64,000 bases of DNA from NCBI GenBank assembly GCA_907165135.1, contig OU015569.1, positions 7,316,501 through 7,380,500 on the forward strand. Reading direction: 5' to 3'. The notes under the pieces were generated by a model. That model ran no database searches. It was not told the origin of the DNA and saw only the letters and a list, made by a program, of their open reading frames with translations. The stretch is from Oikopleura dioica. Taxonomy: Eukaryota; Chordata; Appendicularia; Copelata; Oikopleuridae. Below are positions 1 through 9,979 of this stretch, in pieces. The position numbers were made by a program, and so were the translations under genes. How positions within the stretch are numbered: the first letter of the stretch is position 1; each line of letters starts with the position of its first letter.

Positions 1-1
1 A

Positions 2-280
2 GAGGCCAGCCTTTTGCGATATGAGCATCCGGAAATTGACATTGATCAAATGCGCCAATTTTTCTCCAATTGCCCTCCACCGAAGAGAGTAGGAGCTGGA
101 CGAAGGATGTATGTCTCTGTAAGCTCGGAGCTACTGCGAGTGATTTTCTCCCAAGAATTTGTAGAACAGAAGGAGCGCGAAATTCGAGAGGAGCGTGAGA
201 GATTTCTTCATGAACTTGCAGAGGCAGGCGAAGAAATTGTGTTCAGTGACGGAGACGATTCCGGACACGAGGACTACTGA
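2..280 (+). CDS. 3' end of an unrecognised protein-coding gene (partial)
   Basis: The reading frame is open from base 2 to a TGA-adjacent stop at 278-280, so this is the last exon of a gene that starts outside the window. About 92 residues are visible. The middle is basic (PPPKRVGAGRR), followed by a charged stretch rich in Glu and Arg (EQKEREIREERERF) likely to be helical, and an acidic tail ending SDGDDSGHEDY. I do not recognise the family. No splice signal is needed inside the visible part. The next gene, MED7, begins 320 bp downstream on the same strand. Confidence 0.6.
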   Translation, partial: EASLLRYEHPEIDIDQMRQFFSNCPPPKRVGAGRRMYVSVSSELLRVIFSQEFVEQKEREIREERERFLHELAEAGEEIVFSDGDDSGHEDY

Positions 281-600
281 GTATTACTTCTTGTGTTGAG
301 CTTTCATGTAGCCAGAAGAACTTTCTACAAAAACTGCCGTGTTAATTTATTTTCAACAATTCCAAAAATTCGGAACACAACTTACAATTGTAAAATCTGT
401 CAATAAGCATTCCCAATAGTGACTGTTCTCAACAGTCTGGTAGATTAGTTCGCTAAATCATCGCTTTTTGCAAATCTCTATATCTCTGGTACTGCTCAAG
501 AGGTTCTCTTACAATCTATTCTATGGACTTACATGTAGCTTGTTTTAACACTGTCAATGAGATAGTTATAAGTCTCTTACACTTCTAATTAATTAAAGAA
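281..600. other. Intergenic 320 bp before MED7
   Basis: AT-rich sequence with no open frame of note. It presumably holds the 3' UTR of the upstream gene and the 5' region of MED7. I see no convincing TATA box and no clear polyadenylation signal. Confidence 0.4.
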
Positions 601-1279
601 ATGGCGGCGAAAGATAACAATACGACTCCTATGCCCGCGCCACCCGACTATTTCAAAGAGTTCACCGATGACAATGTCCGCAATAACACCTGCCCCAAGC
701 CTCCGAAAATACCAACTGACGCTGTCAAAATTTTCGGAACAGACCAGGCAACTATAGCAATTAGAAATGTTAAAATATAAATCATGAACCAAATAGTGCT
801 CCAGTTGGGGAACTGTTCGACCACTCGAAACCTACAATTTCCCCCGACTCCATCCTCAATATTGCGACCACCGAAAGGAGCTTAAAAAGATGGTACAATC
901 CGTTGCTATCGGATTTCTTGACCTACTCGACATTCTTACAAAAGTACCTGACTCCCGAGAACGAAACCAGAGAATTGATGATCTTATGCTTCTGGTACAC
1001 GGTTGAGAACTATCTTTTTTTACTTAAAATTTTAAGTTCATTCACATTCATCATATGATCAACGAGTTTAGACCACACCAAGCTCGCGAAAGTCTCAAGG
1101 TACACCCGAGCTTCGATAATGATATGTTATGACATCATATAATTTAGCTTATTCTCGAAGTACAAAAAAGAAGGCGAGAAACCCTTTCGCTAAATCTGAA
1201 GAAAGTGATCGAGAAATGTACTCAGAGCCTATCAGAAGCGAAGAAGATCCTAGAACCCGACCCGCATGAGATTCTCTGA
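601..1279 (+). CDS. MED7: Mediator complex subunit 7 (MED7)
   Basis: Exons 601-747, 797-994, 1037-1099 and 1148-1279 join to a 179-residue protein. It carries the MED7 landmarks in order: a proline-rich start with a [12 protein letters not shown] motif, [36 protein letters not shown], and the hallmark [13 protein letters not shown] followed by a helical Lys/Arg-rich tail. MED7 is a middle-module subunit of the nuclear Mediator complex and bridges activators to RNA polymerase II. It is shorter than the human protein (233 aa) and lacks most of the C-terminal tail. Intron 1 uses a GC donor (748-749); introns 2 and 3 are GT-AG. The phases fit without any frameshift. The next gene starts 116 bp downstream, close enough for a shared operon, but the window alone cannot show this. 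Confidence 0.93.
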
Positions 1280-1394
1280 CTTCATGTTTTTCAATTCTAG
1301 TTGAACTGTTTGAACTGCCACTGCGAATATTCTTGTGTAAATTATCGGTTATTTCTTTCATCTACTTGTAGCTTCAGAGATAACCACTGATTCG

Positions 1395-3970
1395 ATGGCA
1401 TCACAGCAAAATTTTCTCGGGTCATCACCTCTTCCTAAGAAAAGGTTTCTTGAGACTACCCAAGAATCTTATTCCTCATATATCAATTATAAGACAATCA
1501 CCAGGAAGATCCTTGCAAGGCGGATTTTTCAATGATTACGATGAAGAGACATACTTCGAAGAATTTCAGGAAATTTCTCGAAGGCAACTGACAAACCAAA
1601 CGGTCAGCACCAAAGGAGAAGGATCCATAAGATTTAAAGTCTAATTTAAGGGGGTAGAACTAGGATTTGCGAAAAAGCCTATTCTAGACCGGCGCTCAAA
1701 GCCAAGACGTGCTTTTTAAGGTTAACGAAGTTTTCCAGCCCACTTCCGCCATATAAACCCCAGAACACCATACCTTTTCAGAATCAGCAGAAAATTTCAA
1801 GAACTTTGACCATTTAAAATTCTAGAAATCTTCACTTCCGGTCGATTCTAGAGCCGGAAGTTATCGAAATTTGGGAGAATGGGCAACTTGTGGCCTATCA
1901 AATTGATTCTCAGAAGATTCCCTATCATCTGAAAGAAGAACCCATCCCGGCCACGGTCAGATCAACCGCTAAAAACTCAAGAAAAATTCATAAATTTATG
2001 CATTTTTTCGTAGATTTGGGCGGTCGGTTTCACCGTGTTTGGATTTCTTTCTTCAAATGAATCGATAATGAGATGACTCAGAATCTTCTGAGCATCAATT
2101 TGATGGGTCACACTTTATACATACTCGAAAATTTCGTCAACTTCTGGCTCTAGAATCGACCGGAAGTGAAGATTTCTAGAATTTTAAATGGTCAAAGTTC
2201 TTGAAATTTTCTGCTGATTCTGAAAAGGTATGGTGTTCTGGGGTTTATATGGCGGAAGTGGGCTGGAAAACTTCGTTAACCTTAAAAAAGCACGTCCAAG
2301 CAAGCTAAGATATTCAAATTCTCTCTTCAGCTGAAGATAGAGCAAACTTAGATCTAACAACATTTTTCTAAAAAAAAATTTTTCGTCAACAAATATTGGC
2401 GGTAGAGAGCGAAACACCAACCTATCTCATCGAAAATCGCCATTTTAGCCTATTCGCGTCCTCAAATTTCTCGAGTCACGTGACTAGCAAAATTTTTTGA
2501 ATCTTATTTTTGATATTTTAACGCTTTTTCTAGCAACATCTATGAGGAAATTTCGTTAACATAAGTAAATACAGGTTTTTCTTATTTAAAGGGGCTCTCC
2601 AGGGTGGCTATTTTGGACAAAATTTCGGGGTCTCGCCATCCAATTTCCATCCAATAAATTTTGAGTCGAAGCTATCCATCCAAAATCCAATCCAATCCAA
2701 TTTTACCCAATTCTCCAATAATCCCCAATTCCAATTGGATCCAATTGGGTTTCCAATTTTTCCAAGGCTTCTAGTACTTTGAAAAGAAAGGAAACAGTAA
2801 GTTTTTATCCGAAAGGAGGATCAACAGAGCCAAAACAATGATTTTTAACTGAGATTGTTCATTTTTATCATGAAAATGACCCTACTTTGCATAGTTTAGA
2901 GATATATTTTTATTGGATCCGATTTCCCCAATTTCCCCAATTGCCCAATTTTCCCCAACAAAATCCGGTACCCTGGCCATCCAAATTCCATCCAAACCTT
3001 ATTGGATTGGATCCAATCCAATTCCAACTAACCCCCAAATCCAAAATAGCCACCCTGGGGCTCTCAAAGATCACTTACAGTGGGTTGCGCAGGTAGTTGC
3101 CCCCTAAAGTGCGGGTGAAGGGGCAACCAATCCTGCAATCACTTTGAGCGAGTCTAGAAAGGAACAATAGAAAAAGCGCGGGCAAAGGGGCAACCAAAGC
3201 TGCAATCGCAAGGGGGCAACCAACTGCGCAACCCACTGTATTTTGGAAAAATCTAGTTCTACCCCCTTAAAGATGGAAATTTCTGATATTTGCAATATTT
3301 ATCCTCAATTAGTGCCTGAAGAGAGCCTCTTCAGAGATCAAGCCCCGATTCACTGTATAAAAGAAGAGTTCAAGTCGAAAAATTTGGACAACATCAATAG
3401 GACGGATCATCAAGATGGATACATCGAGGAGGAAATATTGGAAGAAGACCCTTCAATCTTAGCCCGACGGGCCGAGATTGGCGCATCGGAGTCCAGACAA
3501 AAATATGTGGACATATTTTCAAGCCCGTCGACAGCATCGTCAATTATAATAAAAAATCCTCAATTCAAGAGCCCAGAAATGTCCAAGTCAAACGAGAAAG
3601 CTGAATATGCAGCTACGAGACACATTTATAATTTTGTCGGTAATTGAATCATAAGAGCTTGAGCGCAACTGATTTTGTAATAGACGCGTTACTAGACAAT
3701 CCCGCTATGTATGACTTTGTGATGGATGGTCTTCGAGAAGTGTGTTTAGCAGAGGGCAGCCATCACATCCCATCCTTCTTGGAAAGGTTCCACCAGCTAA
3801 GACAGCAATCACGGGCGTTGACGGAACAGCTCGCTTACGCTCACGAAGAAAACTATCAAATAGAATCAAGCTACGAAAAGGCTTTCGATGTTACGAGGCG
3901 TATTTTCGACGAATACGCATCAATAAGTCCAAATATTAACCAGCCTTTTAACAAAAATCCCCGACACTGA
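1395..3970 (+). CDS. Unrecognised nuclear-type protein, gene split by transposon insertions
   Basis: Supported exons are 1395-1444, 1494 to about 1638, about 3313/3324-3639 and 3684-3970. The N-terminus reads MASQQNFLGSSPLPKKRQSP, basic and Ser/Pro-rich, followed by an acidic patch (NDYDEETYFEEF). The C-terminal exons give an acidic Ser-rich linker, then a helical stretch with Gln-rich and charged residues ending NKNPRH. I do not recognise the family. The 49-bp intron 1 and the 44-bp last intron are canonical and in phase. The second intron holds the 1.6-kb transposon nest. Its exact donor and acceptor are ambiguous: a GT donor at 1639 with an acceptor ending 3323, or a GA donor at 1631 with the acceptor ending 3312. 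Removing the element leaves an intron of ordinary larvacean size. Confidence 0.6.
1699..2312. repeat. Long inverted (foldback) repeat
   Basis: The segment 1705-1866 is repeated in inverted orientation at about 2142-2303 with near identity. Weaker inverted similarity continues inward (about 1880-1920 against 2088-2117), so almost the whole 600 bp can fold on itself. Landmarks are GTGCTTTTTAAGGTTAACG on the left arm and its complement on the right arm. No coding potential is seen. It may be its own foldback MITE or the subterminal structure of the enclosing TTAA element. I could not identify a target duplication. Confidence 0.7.
2600..3057. mobile_element. hAT-type MITE with 8-bp target duplication
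   Basis: The terminal inverted repeats CAGGGTGGCTATTTTGG (2600-2616) and its complement (3041-3057) are perfect over 17 bp. They are flanked by direct 8-bp copies of GGGCTCTC at 2592-2599 and 3058-3065. An 8-bp duplication and a CAGGG start are typical of hAT elements. The 458-bp interior has no reading frame of note and is filled with near-palindromic repeats built from AATTGGAT and CCAATCCAA. It is nested in the TTAA element. Confidence 0.82.
3078..3238. mobile_element. Tc1/mariner-type MITE with TA target duplication
   Basis: A 161-bp element begins CAGTGGGTTGCGCAGGTAG and ends with the inverted form of this sequence (about 28 bp of matching arm). It is flanked by TA on both sides (3076-3077 and 3239-3240). 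A CAGTGG start and a TA duplication fit the Tc1/mariner group. It contains no gene. It lies between the hAT-type element and the right end of the TTAA element. Confidence 0.78.
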
Positions 3971-4543
3971 AGGCAATTTTTTCTTCTTCAAAACTCGGTA
4001 AACCTTTTTGTTTCTTTCTGAAATCATCTCGGCTTCAGTGCTACTGCCATTATGCTAAACAACTGATGATTTCAATCTATTTCGAGGAACAAGAACACTA
4101 CAATCAGTCAATCTACATATCAAGCCCATTTATCTTCAAGCCAGATACTCCATAAATAAGCAAACTTCTTCATCTACCTTCTTCATTTGACTCCAAATAA
4201 ACTTGACATTAAAGATTGTCAGCCCTTTTTCAGTAATTCTTTTTTCTTGTGTTCTTCCGAAATCCAGGTGTTTTTGTCTGTACTCCAAGATGCCTTTATT
4301 AGATCTTAACATTCCAAAGAATAAAACAAACTTGATTTTTAACATATTTGAGAGTCAAAAATCCCATTATTGGCTATTACTTGAAGCAGGTTTTCGTTAG
4401 ATGCACAATATTTTTTCACATTCCTCGCACTCGAATTTGCATATTCCTAGGCTTATTAATGAAAAAAATAATATTTTTTTCTAGCTTGATAAAGTGCTCA
4501 TATGACACAGTTTTTGAAAGCCCAGAGCCTGAGCGTTAATTTG
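3971..4543. other. Intergenic, no gene seen
   Basis: AT-rich sequence after the stop of the preceding gene. Short open frames on both strands overlap and none shows a splice pattern or protein character. It presumably holds 3' UTR. Confidence 0.4.
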
Positions 4544-4827
4544 GGCACCATATCAAGGGGTCTGGGCCGTGCCCGCACGGCGATTCAGGGTCCCGGAAGT
4601 CCCAAAATAGGCACTAGAACGCTTTAATCGCCTGAGGCAACCGCCTCCACGCTCGAGAGGTCTCGTGACCATTTCTAAGTGAAAGAGCTTGTTCTGAGCT
4701 TTCAGTAGATACCAAACAATCCTGCTTGCCTGTGCTAACGAGTAAGTTAGAAGCGAAAAGAAGTCGTTTTTGCACCCAAAATTAAGGGAAATCCGGGCTT
4801 TTCTCCAGCAAAAGATGGAAAAATAGG

Positions 4828-4954
4828 GGTGTCCCTTCCTGGTAAAAATCCCTTCCTGGTAAAAATCCCTTCCTGGTAAAATTCCCTTCCTGGTAAAACT
4901 TTTTTTCTTTACCAGGAAGGGATTTTACCAGGAAGGAATTTTACCAGGAAGGGA
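4828..4954. repeat. Palindromic array of CCCTTCCTGGTAAAAAT units (left copy)
   Basis: Four head-to-tail copies of a 16-17 bp unit (CCCTTCCTGGTAAAAAT with small variants) are followed, after a short spacer, by three copies in the opposite direction. The array can therefore form one large hairpin. A matching array lies near the other end of the element. Confidence 0.8.
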
Positions 4955-5096
4955 AAATCGAAATGTCAAATAAGTTAAAACATAAAATGAGCTTATTGAC
5001 TTATAAAATTATTTACTCGACCCCCTCTGAGCATATTTTTATCGACTTGGTATTTATTGTCAATTGTTATTTTCGAGTTATTTTTCGCTAATAATA

Positions 5097-5880
5097 GTGA
5101 ATGAGTACAGAGTCAGGGCGAGGGTTCGAAAAAATTCTCAATATTTGCTCAAAAACTCATGTTAGGGTTTCTCACTCAGTCAGGTACTCAGGGTAATCAG
5201 TCAGGCTCAGGTGCTTGACTCAGGCCAAAAAAATGGAATTTTTTTCGACCAGGATGCTACTCAAGATAGAACTATCTAGAGCACTTTATGAAAAAACCCT
5301 CCTTACCTTGAAATATCGAGGTAAGTTTCCGCCATAGACGTAAGGTTGGGCTTTCTAGCATGCCTGGCGTCTGGGCTCGGCAACCTGAGTACAGGGTCAG
5401 GGTCAGGGTTCGAAAAATTTTTCTCGATATTTACTCAGGAACTCAGGTCAGGGTTTCTCACTCAGTCAGGTACTCAGGGTACTCAGTCAGGCCTGCTCAG
5501 GCTCAGGAACTCAGGTCAGGGTCAGGTGCATGACTCAGGCGAAAACACAGGGTTTTTCGATACATAAAAATTATAATAATTTCATTTTTCCCAGATAACT
5601 TATAACCTCAAAGTCCTTTAATCACAAAATCGCCCGTAAAATGGAAAATCACTGTATTTTGAACCCATTGACGTCGCAAATTGACCCTTTTTTGTGTTTT
5701 TTTTTTCGCTAACTCAGGCCCTTTGTGAGCAACTCAGGCCTGTCTTTTAACTCAGGTCAGGGTCAGGCTCAGGGTTTTTCTTCTCGAGCCTCGATTTTAC
5801 TCGGGCACACAGGTCAGGGTCTGTGTACTCAGTACTCAGGGGCCTGACTCAGGGTTTTTCTCATGTCAGATTGCCGAGCC
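5097..5880. repeat. CTCAGG/GTCAGG minisatellite core
   Basis: The centre of the foldback element consists of irregular repeats of ACTCAGGTCAGGGT-like units, with some longer duplicated blocks (for example around 5110-5220 against 5395-5540). Short open frames here are products of the repeat and not genes. Confidence 0.75.
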
Positions 5881-6048
5881 AAGCCTGGCGTCGGCAGACT
5901 TAATTATATTTTTTTATTATTTAAAAAAATAAATTATTTATAAAAATTTCTAAAAATCTATAATAATATGCTCAGAGGGGGGTCGAGTGATTAATTTTAT
6001 AAGTCCATAAGCTCATTTTATGTTTTGACTTATTTGAAATTTCGAACT

Positions 6049-6175
6049 TCCCTTCCTGGTAAAAATCCCTTCCTGGTAAAATTCCCTTCCTGGTAAAACT
6101 TTATTTCTTTACCAGGAAGGGATTTTTACCAGGAAGGGAATTTTACCAGGAAGGGATTTTTACCAGGAAGGGACA
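6049..6175. repeat. Palindromic array of CCCTTCCTGGTAAAAAT units (right copy)
   Basis: This has the same structure as the left array: three forward units, a short spacer ending TTTACC, then four reversed units. It is the mirror partner of the array at 4828-4954 within the foldback element. Confidence 0.8.
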
Positions 6176-6422
6176 CCCCGGAAAAATACCATGCTTTTTT
6201 GGCAGTTTATCGTTTGTAGATGACTTCAGGAGAGAGGCAAGCAGGATTACTTGACATCTACTGAAAGCTCAGACCCTCAGCTTTCACTGAGATGTAGTCA
6301 CGAGACCTCTCGAGCGTGGAGGCGGTTGCCCCAGGCGATTTTAGAGATCTAGTGCCTATTTTTGGAGTTCCGTGCCCCTGAATTGCCTTGCGGGCATAAC
6401 CCAGACCCCTTGATATGGTGCC

Positions 6423-6736
6423 TAAATGAAAGCTTATGTTCTGGCCTTTCTAAGGCTGTGTTATGTGACCCCTATATCAAGATAGAAAAAAGGGTTGATT
6501 TTTCCATTAATAAGCCTACATATTCCTATCGGTCTCCCGACACTCTCCTCTCAGACTCAGACGGCTTCTTTTTCCGAGGTTTCAATTAACTTGACGCAGT
6601 AAAAATAACGTAAGCGGATTCTTTTCAATTTCCCGACAAGTCTGTTTTTGTGGCTTTCACTTATATTTGCAACTTGATTTAAATAAACGTCTTCGTAACT
6701 AGAGATCTATTGGAATTCAAGATGACATTTTACATT
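6423..6736. other. Intergenic between foldback and Penelope elements
   Basis: A 314-bp stretch with one short open frame but no recognisable gene or repeat. Confidence 0.35.
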
Positions 6737-6747
6737 AATTATATATT

Positions 6748-6983
6748 TCTCTTGTGTTGACGTTGTAGAATTTTCGATTTTTGTTTTATTGCGAGCTTTC
6801 GGAGGGAATGCCCTCCTTCATCAGGCTAGTACAGTTGTTAAGAGAAGCTACAGTAAAATAGGACTCACCGTGACTTGCGAAACTCGCGAGTGATCGGTAA
6901 GTGAGGAATTTATGGGAGCGGTGAGAAAGTCTAGAAAAGATATGGAAGTAGAAGTCTAGAAAAGAATTTAATTGCGTATCTGG
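6748..6983 (-). repeat. Inverted Penelope terminal repeat (PLTR)
   Basis: A reverse-complement copy of the 7002-7237 repeat, separated from it by an 18-bp spacer. Such a head-to-head first copy is common in Penelope-like elements. It carries the hammerhead-like core on the minus strand (TCATCAG at 6818-6824 and TTTC at 6797-6800). Confidence 0.88.
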
Positions 6984-7001
6984 GGAATTTGATCTAAGGC
7001 T

Positions 7002-7237
7002 CCAGATACGCAATTAAATTCTTTTCTAGACTTCTACTTCCATATCTTTTCTAGACTTTCTCACCGCTCCCATAAATTCCTCACTTACCGATCACTCGCG
7101 AGTTTCGCAAGTCACGGTGAGTCCTATTTTACTGTAGCTTCTCTTAACAACTGTACTAGCCTGATGAAGGAGGGCATTCCCTCCGAAAGCTCGCAATAAA
7201 ACAAAAATCGAAAATTCTACAACGTCAACACAAGAGA
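7002..7237 (+). repeat. 5' direct Penelope terminal repeat (PLTR)
   Basis: A direct copy matching the 3' terminal repeat at 9757-9967. It ends just upstream of the coding start and contains the hammerhead-like core at 7161-7188. Confidence 0.88.
7161..7188 (+). ncRNA. Hammerhead-ribozyme-like core in the PLTR (candidate)
   Basis: CTGATGA (7161-7167) is followed by a 6-bp hairpin, GGAGGG/CCCTCC with a CATT loop, and then GAAA (7185-7188). This is the conserved core and helix II of a hammerhead ribozyme. Such ribozymes are known from Penelope-like elements, where they self-cleave element RNA. Two doubts remain: one unpaired A sits between CTGATGA and helix II, and helices I and III are not obvious in a single monomer. 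The same core is present in all three terminal repeats. Confidence 0.5.
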
Positions 7238-7245
7238 TATTATAA

Positions 7246-9710
7246 ATGGATAATCGACGTAAAACTCACACCAGAGAAGCTACTAAAATTGGAGAAAAAT
7301 TACATCGTAACCGCCAACACCTCATTTTTCTACAAAAATGCCACGATGCTAAAACTCCACCACCGTATACGTATGTATCAACTGACTTTCTGAACCACTC
7401 GCATTGGTCACCTGATCAATTACGTAACCACCGCCTACAGCGAACCCTACACGACATAAAAGCCACCGAAAACAAAATTAACTCCCTTGTCACCCTCTAC
7501 GACCTCGAAATGTCTAAACTAAAACAAATTCTACCGCACCCCGAATTTACGAAGACAAAACAAATTATCTGTTCAACTATTATTAACCGTCAAGCTAAAT
7601 CCGATTTCCACCGTAACCGTAAACTACAATCTATTTTACCGCCCTCTTCCCTCAAAAATGCTCTATCAAAATTCACAACCTTACTGACACCACAATTCCA
7701 CCTGATCTCCTTTCCATCTTAGAATTTGGGTGTGAACTCCCAGTTGGAGGCACACCGAACCCGTACAAAATTTTAACATCTATGGAGAAATTGATACAAA
7801 ACTGGACAAAATATGCCCGTGAAATTAAGATAGACCCTATGACTATTGACGAAGTTTTAAGCTTCCTAAAAATAAACTTCCACTCCTTACGTAAGTGCTA
7901 CGAACCCGCTAAAAAACAAAAATCACTCGTCACCTTCCTCAATAATCACCCTGACCTACGGTTCGTCCGAGTTGATAAATGCAAGGATATTGCGCTTATC
8001 TCCTTAGATGAATATAATCGTAAATTAAATGCCCAATTTAACACGCCCCAATTCTTTAAACTCAACCGCGACCCCCTTAACCAAGACATCCAACTTTTCT
8101 ACAAAACCATCCGTAAACTAGAACCCTATCTAGGTAAGGACACATTCAATTCCATTCGACCTAATTACGCGATAAAATCGAGCTACGGAATATTGAAACG
8201 CCACAAAACAGGGCACCCGATGAGACCAATAGTGTCTAGTAAAAACTCAATCACTAGCGGCATCGAAAGATATTTTTCAAAAATTTTGACCAAATTTCTG
8301 CCAGAACTTAAATATAGTGTTAAATCTACCCAAAATTTCAAGAAGAATTTTCTTCGAGCAAGAGACACTTTTGATACAAAAAAACACTGGCTTGTCTCAT
8401 TTGATGTACAGAGTATGTACACAAACGTAAATTTACAACGCATAATACCTAGAATAGTAGATCGCATTTATTCCGACCCTCAAAGATTTTTCGATACTGA
8501 AATCAACGATAGGGAAGAACTCCAAATTATTCCGCGAAATATTTTTGAGGACGTTTTTACTAAAACACTGACCTATTTTACGGCATTCAGTACTCAGGAC
8601 TCATATTATCGCCAACGCCGAGGGGTAGCAATGGGTGCACAAGCATCTGGTATTTTAGCGAATATCATGATGCACTACCTTGAAAGTGACATTATAGACC
8701 ATGAACTAGCAAATGGTACTATCAAATTTTACAATAGATATGTCGATGACATTGCGTGCGTACTTGACAAAAATGAGCTCCCCCGAATCAACCACCTACT
8801 CAACAATTGGGACAAAGACCTTAATTTCACCATAGAACACGCTCAAAATGATAGCCTTCCCTTTCTAGATACTACCATTTACCTGGACCCGAAAACCCAT
8901 AAATATGAACTTAAATTCTACCAGAAACCCACTTCTAGTGACACCCTTAATAATTTTAACGAATCCGTTAGCCCGATCTCCCAAAAGCTTGGACTTCTTT
9001 CAGGCGAAATATTTCGAGTAAATAACACCTGTTCCACTCCTGCTAACCTTAATAACGCCCTATCTAAACTTACTGACAAATTTGTTAAAAATAACTACCC
9101 TATAAAACTTGTCAAATCTAAAATTAAATCTATTAAAGATTCTAATTTCACCCCTCTTGAGAAAGACCCAAATATTACCCACCGCTTCTACTTAACCCTA
9201 GATTTCACTTCACAACGAGTCAATAAAATAGGTAAAAAGATTGTTAATTTCATCCGTAAAATCACGCCAGCATATAAAGTATGTCTTGCTTTCAAAACCT
9301 TGCGCCTAGGACAAATTATCACATCTCGTCTAAAAAGAAAGCTCGATATCAACAAAAAATCCGGGATTTGCTATCAATTCGACTGTAAATGTCAGCTCAC
9401 TTACATCGGGGAAACCATGCGTACCTTTCACCTACGTAAGCGAGACCACACATTTCCCACTAGTCAAACTGCAATTAAACAACACCTTCGAAATTGCCCT
9501 GACTTCCAAAACGCATACCAAGACTATGTGAACTCTCCAGAAGTTACTTCCTTTATCTCACCTGGCGATTTTGCCAAATCGTTTTTCTCCATTCTGCAAA
9601 CAAACCTTCCAAATTATAATGACCGCAAACTTACTGAATCATTTCTCATAAAGTTAAACCGACCTCAACTTAACGAGCAAGGTGACTTCCGTTTCGTCCA
9701 CTTCATTTGA
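7246..9710 (+). pseudogene. Penelope-type reverse transcriptase with C-terminal GIY-YIG endonuclease, one frameshift
   Basis: From the ATG at 7246 the protein is basic and helical for about 140 residues. It then runs into a wrong frame near the A-runs at 7654-7672. The +1-related frame continues upstream of the ATG at 7782 with HNLTDTTIPPDLLSILEFG, a typical Penelope pre-RT motif, so the two frames were once a single ORF of about 820 codons. The second part shows RT motifs including SFDVQSMYTNV, RRGVAMGAQASGILAN and the catalytic YVDD. The C-terminal GIY-YIG nuclease is seen as GICYQF, YIGETMRTFHLRKRDH and a conserved KQHLRNC. All catalytic landmarks are present; only the frameshift argues against function. 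It could be a mutation, an assembly error or a translational frameshift. Confidence 0.9.
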
Positions 9711-9756
9711 TCTAAGGCATTGTTAATTGCGTATCTGGAGCCTTAGATCAAATTCC

Positions 9757-9967
9757 CCAGATACGCAATTAAATTCTTTTCTAGACTTCTACTTCCATAT
9801 CTTTTCTAGACTTTCTCACCGCTCCCATAAATTCCTCACTTACCGATCACTCGCGAGTTTCGCAAGTCACGGTGAGTCCTATTTTACTGTAGCTTCTCTT
9901 AACAACTGTACTAGCCTGATGAAGGAGGGCATTCCCTCCGAAAGCTCGCAATAAAACAAAAATCGAA
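9757..9967 (+). repeat. 3' direct Penelope terminal repeat (PLTR)
   Basis: It repeats the 5' direct copy and ends at the 12-bp target duplication. A small inverted repeat (GCGTATCTGG paired with CCAGATACGC, 9729-9766) marks its left edge. The hammerhead-like core lies at 9916-9943. Confidence 0.88.
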
Positions 9968-9979
9968 AATTATATATTT

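Larger units (their letters stand above)
1650..3266. mobile_element. TTAA-flanked terminal-inverted-repeat element (non-autonomous) containing nested insertions
   Basis: The ends are perfect inverted repeats, GGGGGTAGAACTAG at 1650-1663 and CTAGTTCTACCCCC at 3253-3266. Both are bordered by TTAA (1646-1649 and 3267-3270), the target duplication typical of piggyBac-type and Kolobok-type elements. No transposase reading frame lies inside. Length is 1617 bp, much of it made by later insertions: a foldback pair, an hAT-type element and a mariner-type element. It sits inside an intron of the surrounding unrecognised gene. Confidence 0.8.
4544..6422. mobile_element. 1.9-kb foldback element with long inverted arms
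   Basis: The ends are a perfect 23-bp inverted repeat starting GGCACCATATCAAGGGG (4544-4566) and ending at 6400-6422. Inverted similarity continues inward for roughly 250-300 bp per side, for example a block around the CTCGAG sites near 4655 and 6315. A second pair of arms (about 4956-5045 and 5960-6045) surrounds a minisatellite core. No transposase frame is visible, and I could not fix a target duplication. It is most likely a non-autonomous DNA transposon or foldback element. Confidence 0.7.
6749..9967 (+). mobile_element. Penelope-like retroelement with complete terminal structure
   Basis: The 3.2-kb element has the classic Penelope layout. An inverted terminal copy (6748-6983) faces a direct terminal copy (7002-7237), then comes the coding region (7246-9710), then a second direct terminal copy (9757-9967). 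A 12-bp direct repeat, AATTATATATTT, flanks it at 6737-6748 and 9968-9979, and I take this as the target duplication. The coding region has reverse transcriptase and GIY-YIG endonuclease domains. The copies of the terminal repeat look nearly identical, which suggests recent insertion. It lies between genes and breaks none that I can see. Confidence 0.92.

Noticed and set aside
2184-2420. 78-codon minus-strand frame
   Set aside because: It lies in the right arm of the foldback repeat, with no protein character.
5346-5567. 73-codon plus-strand frame
   Set aside because: It is a translation of the CTCAGG minisatellite.
4544-6422. TTAA or 8-bp target duplication for the foldback element
   Set aside because: The flanks TTAATTT and TAAATG do not match as direct repeats, so no duplication is claimed.
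6786-7013. 75-codon minus-strand frame, also present at 9727-9954 on the plus strand
   Set aside because: It is simply the terminal repeat of the Penelope element read through; it is not a protein gene.
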